A stretch of DNA of 6,503 nt from DATKMP01 sp035541775 (GTDB taxonomy: Bacteria; Bacteroidota; Ignavibacteria; UBA10030), in the NCBI GenBank assembly GCA_035541775.1, contig DATKMP010000290.1:1-6503 (forward strand), read 5' to 3'. Each line of letters starts with the position of its first letter. Positions within the stretch are counted from its first letter, which is position 1. A model generated the notes under the pieces. It worked only from the letters and a program-made list of their open reading frames with translations, searched no databases and was not told the DNA's origin. A program made the translations under genes and the position numbers. Below are positions 1-5,921 of this stretch, in pieces.

Positions 1-40
1 CGGAACATTTCTTGGCGCGACTCTCGGCAAATTCATTTGA
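1..40 (+). CDS. crcB: C-terminal end of a probable CrcB-type fluoride channel (partial)
   Basis: Only the last 12 codons are present, read in the frame that begins at base 2 and ends with TGA at 38-40. They give GTFLGATLGKFI, a glycine-rich hydrophobic tail of the kind that ends the fourth membrane helix of CrcB/Fluc fluoride channels. The main support is context: a DUF190 gene starts 17 bases downstream, and crcB and DUF190 genes are often neighbours. CrcB works as a small inner-membrane dimer that lets fluoride leave the cell. Twelve residues cannot prove the family, so another small membrane protein is possible. Any fluoride riboswitch would lie upstream of the window. Confidence 0.5.
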   Translation, partial: GTFLGATLGKFI

Positions 41-57
41 AGAAGAAAGGATAGAAT

Positions 58-411
58 ATGCGATTACCCAGTGATGGAAAACTGCTTCGAATATTTTTAG
101 GCGAACAGGATCGTTATAAACATCAGCCGTTGTATGAAGTAATCGTGCAGAAAGCGCGCGAAACCGGACTTGCCGGTACAACGGTGCTTCGCGGTGTGGA
201 AGGATTCGGCGCGAAAAGCCGCGTGATTCATACGGCAAAAATATTGCGGCTCTCGGAAGATTTGCCGTTCATTGTGGAGATTGTCGATACGGAAGAAAAA
301 ATTCGCGAATTCATTCCGCTTGTCGATGCATTGTTTGAAGAAACCGGCTGTGGAGGATTGGTCACCTTAGAAAAAGCTGAAGTCATCAAATACACAGCGG
401 GAAAGACATAA
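58..411 (+). CDS. DUF190 family protein (PII-like fold)
   Basis: This is a complete 117-residue soluble protein of the DUF190 family, whose members adopt a ferredoxin-like fold related to PII signalling proteins. Recognisable elements are the N-terminal strand KLLRIFLGEQDRY (residues 8-20), the helix PLYEVIVQKARETGLAGTTVLRGVEG (about 24-49) and the stretch GFGAKSRVIHTAKILRLSEDLP (about 49-70). The next strand, PFIVEIVDTEEKI, is followed by a helix and a final strand ending in LVTLEKAEVIKY. The length is normal for the family. The ATG is preceded by AAAGGA at 46-51 with a six-base spacer. It lies 17 bases after the putative crcB tail and is probably co-transcribed with it. A role in sensing or regulating fluoride or ion transport is a guess from the pairing. 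The family's biochemical function is not established, and I see no catalytic motif. Confidence 0.88.
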   Translation: MRLPSDGKLLRIFLGEQDRYKHQPLYEVIVQKARETGLAGTTVLRGVEGFGAKSRVIHTAKILRLSEDLPFIVEIVDTEEKIREFIPLVDALFEETGCGGLVTLEKAEVIKYTAGKT

Positions 412-462
412 AAAAAAATCCAACGAACAATCAAACAAATTCCCAAGAACCAATATTCAAGC

Positions 463-485
463 TGTTCCCACGCATCAAGGGAACA
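463..485. terminator. hairpin in the convergent gap, possible bidirectional terminator
   Basis: A perfect 7-base inverted repeat, TGTTCCC (463-469) and GGGAACA (479-485), flanks a 9-base loop. It sits in the 103-base gap between two convergent genes, where a shared terminator is expected. Neither side is followed by a run of T, so it is not a textbook intrinsic terminator. The run of nine A at 410-418 would be a T run for - strand transcripts, but it lies about 45 bases beyond the stem. The remainder of 412-514 shows nothing else I can name. Confidence 0.3.
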
Positions 486-514
486 TCGATAGTATTCATG
501 CAACGACCTACGAC

Positions 515-1903
515 TCAGATGCTTTTGTTCGCTTTCCAAAACTTCGGCAGTTCGTTGTAATAATGCACGCACGTGCGAATGCCGCCGAAGAAATTATCCA
601 AGTTGATAAATTCATTCGGCGCGTGCGCATTCTCGTCCGGCAAACCGAATCCCAATAAAACAGAATCGATGCCGAGCAATTTTTTAAAATCCACCACAAT
701 CGGAATCGAGCCGCCTTCGCGTTGATACAACGGTTTCTTGCCGAACCCTTTTTCTAAGGCAGCAACTGCCGTTTGCACGCCCGGGCTTTCTATCGGTGTG
801 ATGGCTGGTTCGCCGCCATGCAAAAATTTTACATTCACCTGAACCGTCTTTGGCGCAATCGCTTTAAAATGTTTTTCAAAGAGTTTTGAAATCTTTTTGG
901 AATTCTGTCCCGGCACCAGCCGCATCGAAATTTTTGCGAACGCGCGTGCCGGCAGTACGGTTTTCGCGCCTTCGCCGGTATAGCCGCCCCAGATACCGTT
1001 CACTTCCAGTGTCGGGCGCGCCCAGACTCGCTCGAGTGTTGTAAATCCTTTTTCGCCGTACAATTGTTTGATGCCTAATTTTTTTGCATACGCTTTATCG
1101 CTCCACGGCAGTTTGGCAAACGCCGCTCTTTCTTTTTTCGTCAGAGGAATGATGCCGTCGTAAAATCCTTTCACCGTGATGCGTCCGTTCTTGTCATGCA
1201 GCGATGCAATGAGTTCCGATAACGCTTGCGCAGGATTGTGAATCGAACCGCCGAACGAACCGGAATGCAAATCACTGCTTGCGCCAACAACTTCCACTTC
1301 CATATAGGTTAAGCCGCGCAAGCCGTACGTAACGGAGGGAACGCCATGCGCAAACATCGCCGAATCCGAAATCACAATCAAATCGCTCTTGAGTAATTCT
1401 TTATGCTCCGCGACAAACTGAGGCAAGTGTTCGCTGCCGATTTCTTCTTCGCCTTCAAAAATAATTTTGATGTTGATCGGCACGGTACCGCCATTTTTTA
1501 AATACGCTTCCAGCGCCTTGATGTGAATGAACAATTGTCCTTTGTCATCTGCCGTGCCGCGTGCAAATAAATTGTTATCACGCAGTGTCGGTTCGAAGGG
1601 CGGCGTTTTCCATTCGTGTACCGGATCTTCCGGCTGCACATCATAATGTCCGTAGATGAGAAGCGTCGGCGTGCCGGGCGCGTTGAGCCAATCGGCATAC
1701 ACAACCGGATGGCCGGCGGTTTCAAGAACCTGAACATGCTGCAATCCGATATTGGTAAGATGATGGGAAAGCCATTCCGCAGCACGCAGAATTTCTGCCT
1801 TGCGCTTTGTTTGCGAACTGACGCTCGGAATTGACAGCAATTCTTTTAATTCTGCAAGATACCGATCGTGGTTGTTTTCAATAAAATCGAGAATGGGTTG
1901 CAT
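515..1903 (-). CDS. M20 family zinc dipeptidase (CNDP-like, ArgE/DapE/Acy1 superfamily)
   Basis: This complete 462-residue cytosolic metallopeptidase has no signal peptide. Members cleave dipeptides or related N-acylated amino acids using two zinc ions. The catalytic-site residues can be placed by family pattern. H86 lies in YGHYDVQP with D88 beside it, and D119 in RGTADDKGQ is the bridging ligand. In FEGEEEIGS, E153 is the general base and E154 a ligand. D180 lies in ISDSAMF, and H427 in ENAHAPNE. The inserted lid/dimerisation domain starts near residue 190 with YGLRGLTYMEVEV and carries the conserved H213 in SDLHSGSFGG. Length and motifs fit the CNDP-like branch found widely in bacteria; the substrate cannot be read from sequence. 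The start has AAAGGA five bases upstream of the ATG. It stands alone, divergent from the heme genes and convergent with the DUF190 gene. Confidence 0.93.
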   Translation of the reverse strand: MQPILDFIENNHDRYLAELKELLSIPSVSSQTKRKAEILRAAEWLSHHLTNIGLQHVQVLETAGHPVVYADWLNAPGTPTLLIYGHYDVQPEDPVHEWKTPPFEPTLRDNNLFARGTADDKGQLFIHIKALEAYLKNGGTVPINIKIIFEGEEEIGSEHLPQFVAEHKELLKSDLIVISDSAMFAHGVPSVTYGLRGLTYMEVEVVGASSDLHSGSFGGSIHNPAQALSELIASLHDKNGRITVKGFYDGIIPLTKKERAAFAKLPWSDKAYAKKLGIKQLYGEKGFTTLERVWARPTLEVNGIWGGYTGEGAKTVLPARAFAKISMRLVPGQNSKKISKLFEKHFKAIAPKTVQVNVKFLHGGEPAITPIESPGVQTAVAALEKGFGKKPLYQREGGSIPIVVDFKKLLGIDSVLLGFGLPDENAHAPNEFINLDNFFGGIRTCVHYYNELPKFWKANKSI

Positions 1904-1920
1904 GGCCGTCCTTTCAATTC

Positions 1921-1948
1921 AATATATTCCTCTCAAAAATATAGTCAA
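1921..1948 (-). promoter_or_regulatory. putative promoter of the dipeptidase gene
   Basis: Read on the - strand, TTGACT (1948-1943) is followed after 16 bases by TATATT (1926-1921), a reasonable sigma-70 type pair. It would give a very short leader of about ten bases before the ATG at 1903. The same stretch contains TATTTTTG (1941-1934), an exact match to the TAnnTTTG element known from Bacteroidota housekeeping promoters, with a TTG 22 bases further upstream. That reading would give a longer leader that fully includes the ribosome binding site. The two readings are exclusive, and sequence alone does not decide between them. Confidence 0.4.
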
Positions 1949-2040
1949 CTCGCGAGCGAAACGCAATGGCAATTGATAAATGCATTACCCGCAATTTGAA
2001 GTTTCATTTTCCCCTCCAAAAATACTTCCGCAGCTTTTAC

Positions 2041-2071
2041 TTGTTTCTTCGCCGTGATTTTGCTACTTTTT
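2041..2071 (+). promoter_or_regulatory. weak candidate promoter for the heme operon
   Basis: TTG at 2041-2043 and TACTTTTT at 2064-2071 are 20 bases apart and resemble the TTG / TAnnTTTG promoter of Bacteroidota, with one mismatch in the second element. I found no convincing sigma-70 pair between 1949 and 2089. If this is used, transcription would start almost at the ATG codons at 2077 and 2089, giving a nearly leaderless message. That would fit the lack of a Shine-Dalgarno there. The region is AT-rich, so the match could be chance. Confidence 0.2.
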
Positions 2072-2088
2072 TATGCATGACATTTTCA

Positions 2089-2901
2089 ATGGACATCCTA
2101 AAAATTCTATTACCGGTTTTTTATTTCCTGCTTGTCGGAATGTACGGCAGGGCATTTTTTTCCGATAGTACGCTCGCGAAACGGATCAAAACACCGATGC
2201 TGATTTTCATCGTTGTGCTTCATCTCTTCTATTTGATTCTTCGTTCCGTAGAATATTCGCATCCCCCCGTAACGAATGTGTTCGAAATATTTTCCGTGCT
2301 CGCGCTTGCCGTCGCCGCGACGTATCTCGTGATCGAATGGAACTCTCACCGCACCGAAACCGGCTATTTCATTCTGAACATTGCATTCTTTTTCCAGCTT
2401 ATTTCGTCGCTCTTCATCAAAGATACTTATGAAGTGAAAGAAATTTTACGCAGCCCTTTGTTCGGCATTCACGTATCGGCCGCACTCATCGGTTACGCTG
2501 CCATTACGATTGCCGGCGCGTACGGATTTCTTTATTTAATGCTCTATCATGAAATGAAAGCGACACGCTTCGGCGTCATCTACAAAAAACTTCCCACACT
2601 CGAATCGCTGGAACGAATGGCGGGCACGGCCATCCTCATTGCATTTCTTCTTCTTGGTTGTGCGATCATCTTCGGCATCGTCTGGCTTCGGCATGTTTTT
2701 CCCGGAGAATATCATTACGATGCAAAACTCGTCAGCACACTGGTCGTATGGTTGTTATACGGCTGGATGACATTTGCGCCGCGCTTCAGCAGTTGGAAAG
2801 GGCGCAAATTGATGTTGTTTGCCATGATCGGTTTTGCTATTTCAATTTTTTCATTAACGGTGATCAATATTTTTTTCAGCGGATTCCATAAATTCTTTTA
2901 G
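2089..2901 (+). CDS. CcsA/HemX-like cytochrome c assembly family membrane protein
   Basis: This is an integral membrane protein of about 270 residues with eight likely helices (around 4-22, 37-52, 62-84, 93-110, 126-153, 180-203, 215-230 and 241-263). Family signatures are LHLFYLILRSVE (44-55), HPPVTNVFE (58-66), and the helix starting GIHVSAALIGYAA with conserved H128. The tryptophan-rich WWD heme-handling motif is not intact: the equivalent loop before the seventh helix reads FPGEYHYDAKL (204-214). The histidine usually found after that helix is also missing (MTFAPRFSSWKG). This favours a HemX-like role beside HemA over a working CcsA heme delivery subunit. In Bacillus subtilis, HemX lies in the hem operon and lowers HemA levels. 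The start is uncertain: ATGs at 1966, 2077 and 2089 are in frame and none has a good ribosome binding site. I chose 2089 because it puts the first helix at the N-terminus. The gene ends 18 bases before hemA. Confidence 0.82.
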   Translation: MDILKILLPVFYFLLVGMYGRAFFSDSTLAKRIKTPMLIFIVVLHLFYLILRSVEYSHPPVTNVFEIFSVLALAVAATYLVIEWNSHRTETGYFILNIAFFFQLISSLFIKDTYEVKEILRSPLFGIHVSAALIGYAAITIAGAYGFLYLMLYHEMKATRFGVIYKKLPTLESLERMAGTAILIAFLLLGCAIIFGIVWLRHVFPGEYHYDAKLVSTLVVWLLYGWMTFAPRFSSWKGRKLMLFAMIGFAISIFSLTVINIFFSGFHKFF

Positions 2902-2919
2902 CGGCACGGGCCACCAAGC

Positions 2920-4206
2920 ATGAATCTTCTCTGCGTCGGCATATCGCATCACACGGCACCGCTGGATGTCCGTGAGCGGCTTTGGTTTTCCGATGCAGAA
3001 ATCCGTCAAGTTCTTTTATCGTTGAAGCAGTTCGGCTGTGCAGAAAGCGTTCTTTTCTCGACTTGTAATCGCACGGAACTTTATGTCCTTACGGAAACTC
3101 CGGACACCTCCGCCGATCCTTTCAAAACATTTCTGATTGAACAAAAAAATGCAGCGCTCTATGTGCCTGCCGGTGATTTATTTTCGCTGCGCGACGGCGA
3201 TGCTGCGCGCCATCTGTTTCGTGTTGCTGCGGGCATCGATTCGATGGTGTTGGGCGATGTGCAAATTTTAATGCAGGTCAAAGACGGCTTAGCCGCAGCG
3301 GTGGAACAGCACACGGCAGGAATTTTTATGAACCGGTTGTTCCAATTGGCATTCAGAGTGGGGAAACGGTCGCGCACCGAAACCGCTATCGGTGAAGGCG
3401 CTGTATCGGTCAGTTACGCAGCCGTCGAACTTACCGAACGCATTTTCGACGACCTGAATAAAAAAACAGCGCTCGTAATCGGCGCCGGCGAAACGGCCGA
3501 ATTGACGGCGACGCATTTGCGCGGAAAGAATATCGGGAAACTGCTCATCACCAACCGCACACGTGAACACGCGGAACAGCTCGCACAAAAAGTTCAGGGC
3601 AATGTTGTAACGTACGATCAATGGTGCAGCGCACTGGCAGACGCGGATATTGTTCTTTCATCGGTCGAAGTTCCGAGTTTTATTTTACGGCCCGGGGACA
3701 TCGAGCAACTCCGGCGCAAACGTACCGCAGGGCCGTTATTTTTGATCGACCTCGGCGTTCCGCGCAATATCGACCCTGCCGTCAAAGAACTCGAAAATGT
3801 ATTTTTGTACGACATCGATTCGCTGCAAATGCTGGTGAATGAAACCTTACACCGCCGCGCTGAAGAAGTTCCAAAAGTGGAATCAATTGTGGATACTGTC
3901 CTGAAAGAATTGCAGCACTGGTATTCCTCGCTCGAAGTCAACCCGACTATCACCGCGCTCTCGCAGTTCATGGAAAACATTCGGAAAGATGAAATCGAAA
4001 AGCAAATCAATCGGTTCGAAACCAAGGACCGTGAGTTGGTGGAATTGCTGACAAAACGTATCGTCAATAAAATTCTTCATACCCCTATCACCCAGTTGAA
4101 AAATGGAACCGGTGCATCGCTTTCCGATCGCTTGCAAAAACTGCACGCGCTTCAAGCATTATTCGAACTGACGGAAGAGAAGCAGGAGGATGCAGATGCA
4201 AACTAA
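2920..4206 (+). CDS. hemA: glutamyl-tRNA reductase
   Basis: HemA reduces glutamate charged on tRNA to glutamate-1-semialdehyde with NADPH. It is the first committed and usually rate-controlling step of C5 tetrapyrrole synthesis, in the cytosol. The 428 residues match the family length. The N-terminal catalytic domain shows CVGISHHTAP (5-14) and FSTCNRTELY (46-55), with nucleophilic C49. HLFRVAAGIDSMVLGDVQI (98-116) follows, with D113 where most homologues have glutamate. The NADPH-binding domain has GAGETA (188-193) and NRT (212-214), and IDLGVPRNIDP lies later in it. The C-terminal dimerisation helices include RRAEEVPKVESIV and KRIVNKILHTPITQLK. The ATG at 2920 is fixed by the conserved N-terminus, yet it lacks a Shine-Dalgarno sequence. 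Translation may therefore depend on coupling to the gene 18 bases upstream. The last codons overlap the start of hemC by 11 bases. Confidence 0.97.
   Translation: MNLLCVGISHHTAPLDVRERLWFSDAEIRQVLLSLKQFGCAESVLFSTCNRTELYVLTETPDTSADPFKTFLIEQKNAALYVPAGDLFSLRDGDAARHLFRVAAGIDSMVLGDVQILMQVKDGLAAAVEQHTAGIFMNRLFQLAFRVGKRSRTETAIGEGAVSVSYAAVELTERIFDDLNKKTALVIGAGETAELTATHLRGKNIGKLLITNRTREHAEQLAQKVQGNVVTYDQWCSALADADIVLSSVEVPSFILRPGDIEQLRRKRTAGPLFLIDLGVPRNIDPAVKELENVFLYDIDSLQMLVNETLHRRAEEVPKVESIVDTVLKELQHWYSSLEVNPTITALSQFMENIRKDEIEKQINRFETKDRELVELLTKRIVNKILHTPITQLKNGTGASLSDRLQKLHALQALFELTEEKQEDADAN
4184..4189 (+). promoter_or_regulatory. ribosome binding site that sets the hemC start
   Basis: AGGAGG is a full Shine-Dalgarno match located inside the last codons of hemA. 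Two in-frame ATGs follow, at 4190 and 4196. The first abuts the site with no spacer, whereas the second has the usual six-base spacing, so 4196 is the likely start. The placement inside hemA implies translational coupling of hemC to hemA. Confidence 0.8.
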
Positions 4207-5134
4207 CGTACGCATCGGCACGCGCGGCAGCGAACTTGCCCTCTGGCAAGCCCATCATGTCAAATCGCTTCTCGAACTCCTCTTTCCCCATCTCACTATC
4301 GAAATTACCATCATTAAAACCACCGGCGATAAAATTTTAGATGCGCCGCTGGCAAAAATCGGCGACAAGGGTTTGTTCACCAAAGAATTGGAACATGCGC
4401 TGTTAGATAACCACATCGACGTTGCCGTGCACAGTTTAAAAGATATTCCCACACAAATTCCCAAAGGGCTGGCCATCGCTGCTCTTTTGGAACGCGAAGA
4501 TGCACGTGATGTTTTCATCGCGCGCCCCTTAAGCAAAATTTCGGCCTTCGCAGAACTTCCTCACGGTGCGACAATTGCCACAGGCAGTTTGCGCCGAAAA
4601 GCTCAACTGCTTGCCGCCCGTCCTGATTTTCACATCGTCGATCTTCGGGGCAATCTCAATACGCGCTTGAAGAAATTAGACGAATCGAATTGGGATGGAA
4701 TGATTTTAGCAAAAGCCGGCGTGACGCGACTCGGCTGGGAAAAACGTATTACCGATATTCTTTCGTTCGAGCTGATGCTGCCTGCCGTCGGGCAGGGCGC
4801 ACTCGCCATCGAAACGCGTATCGACGACCTTCGCTCCAACAATATTCTTCATTCACTTCATCACCAGCCGACTGCTGATGCTATTACTGCAGAGCGCGCG
4901 TTATTGCGTGAGCTTGAAGGCGGCTGCCAAATTCCCATCGGAGCTTGGAGCAGAATTCAAGGAACAGAACTTCATCTCGAAGCCGTTATCGGAAATTTAG
5001 ACGGAACAACGATTATCCGCGATCATTATACCGGCACCATCTCCGACGCTGACCGAATCGGCGTCGAACTTGCACAAAAACTTTTGTCCCGCGGAGGTAA
5101 AGAAATTTTAGAACAATTAAGGAGTGCATTATGA
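4196..5134 (+). CDS. hemC: hydroxymethylbilane synthase (porphobilinogen deaminase)
   Basis: HemC joins four porphobilinogen units into the linear tetrapyrrole hydroxymethylbilane on a covalently bound dipyrromethane cofactor. From the ATG at 4196 the protein has 312 residues, normal for the family. Visible landmarks are IGTRGSELALWQA (7-19), TTGDKI (42-47) and KGLFTKELE (58-66). VAVHSLKDIP (76-85) carries catalytic D83. Later come ATGSLRRKAQL, DLRGNLNTRL and LPAVGQGALAIE. The C-terminal domain has ELEGGCQIPIGA with cofactor-attachment C244, equivalent to C242 of E. coli. All expected arginines of the cofactor and substrate site appear present. The start follows AGGAGG by six bases and lies inside the end of hemA. 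The stop codon shares ATGA with the start of hemD, so hemA, hemC and hemD should be translated in a coupled way. Confidence 0.97.
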   Translation: MQTNVRIGTRGSELALWQAHHVKSLLELLFPHLTIEITIIKTTGDKILDAPLAKIGDKGLFTKELEHALLDNHIDVAVHSLKDIPTQIPKGLAIAALLEREDARDVFIARPLSKISAFAELPHGATIATGSLRRKAQLLAARPDFHIVDLRGNLNTRLKKLDESNWDGMILAKAGVTRLGWEKRITDILSFELMLPAVGQGALAIETRIDDLRSNNILHSLHHQPTADAITAERALLRELEGGCQIPIGAWSRIQGTELHLEAVIGNLDGTTIIRDHYTGTISDADRIGVELAQKLLSRGGKEILEQLRSAL

Positions 5135-5901
5135 CTGCTTTGCAGAACAAATTTTTTCTTGTGACGCGAACGGAAGAACAAAGTGCAACCTTCCGTTCCT
5201 TGCTTGAATCTCGCGGCGCTAAAACCATGTGCCTGCCTGCCATTCAAATTGTAGATCCGGATTCGTGGGAAGACTGCGATAGTGCAATCTGGAAATTGGC
5301 GGAATATTTTGCCGTCTGCTTCACCAGCAAAAATGCGGTGGAAAAATTTATCTCGCGCATTCGTTCCATTCGCCCCAATGCATTGCACACGCTCTCAGAC
5401 TGCAAGCTGTTTGCAGTTGGAGAAAAAACAAAAGCGGCTCTCTATGCCAATGGATTTTCCAGCGCCTTCGTACCGCAGCATGCCTCTGCCAGGGAACTTG
5501 CTGCCGCTCTGCATGAATTGGGCGTGAAAGGACAACATATTTTATTTCCGAAGAGCAACATTGCGCGGATCGAATTGCCGGAGCAGTTGCGTGCGGCGGG
5601 AGCGACTATCGATGAAGTGATTGCCTACAAAACCGTTCTGCCTGACCCCGTCCACCTCGACACCGCGCGACAGATGTTACAAGAAAAGAGAATCGATGCG
5701 GCGACGTTTTTCAGCCCTTCGAGCGTCGTGAATGTTGTCGAAATGCTCGGCACCGATTTGCTTGCACAAACGGTCATTGCCGCCATTGGCGCAACCACCG
5801 CGGAAGCCGTTACACAAGCCGGCTTGCACACCAATGTTGTTGCACCGCAGGCAACTTCGGAAAGTCTTGCTTCAGAACTTGAACGATATTTTTCTCACTA
5901 A
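5131..5901 (+). CDS. hemD: uroporphyrinogen-III synthase
   Basis: HemD closes hydroxymethylbilane with inversion of ring D to form uroporphyrinogen III, the branch point to heme, siroheme and cobalamin. The family is poorly conserved, but this 256-residue protein has the expected two-domain pattern. Landmarks are FFLVTRTEEQ (8-17), FTSKNAVEKF (64-73), LFAVGEKTKAAL (93-104), ILFPKSNIARIELPEQL, the linker strand VIAYKTVLP, FFSPSSVVN (193-201), AAIGATTAEAV (217-227) and APQATSESL (238-246). The ATG overlaps the hemC stop by four bases (ATGA) and follows AAGGAG (5119-5124) by six bases. It is a stand-alone enzyme here: there is no fusion to a CobA-type methyltransferase or to HemC, as happens in some lineages. 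Location between hemC and hemE makes the assignment firm despite low conservation. Confidence 0.95.
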   Translation: MTALQNKFFLVTRTEEQSATFRSLLESRGAKTMCLPAIQIVDPDSWEDCDSAIWKLAEYFAVCFTSKNAVEKFISRIRSIRPNALHTLSDCKLFAVGEKTKAALYANGFSSAFVPQHASARELAAALHELGVKGQHILFPKSNIARIELPEQLRAAGATIDEVIAYKTVLPDPVHLDTARQMLQEKRIDAATFFSPSSVVNVVEMLGTDLLAQTVIAAIGATTAEAVTQAGLHTNVVAPQATSESLASELERYFSH

Positions 5902-5921
5902 GTATTTTATTTTGGAGTTTG

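Noticed and set aside
410..418. Run of A after the DUF190 stop as the T tract of a - strand terminator
   Set aside because: The nearest stem, at 463-485, is about 45 bases away, and no closer hairpin is visible.
228..572. A 114-codon open frame on the - strand spanning the DUF190 gene and the end of the dipeptidase gene
   Set aside because: It is antisense to a well-supported gene, overlaps the dipeptidase 3' end in another frame, has no recognisable motif and no ribosome binding site context.
1949..1956. Palindrome CTCGCGAG as a defined operator
   Set aside because: Eight bases of symmetry do not extend further and can occur by chance. It is kept only as part of the finding on the divergent control region.
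3618..4067. A 149-codon open frame on the - strand inside hemA
   Set aside because: It is entirely antisense to hemA and its serine-rich, low-complexity protein is typical of a shadow frame.
4190..4195. The earlier ATG as hemC start
   Set aside because: It directly abuts the AGGAGG with no spacer, while the ATG at 4196 has ideal six-base spacing.
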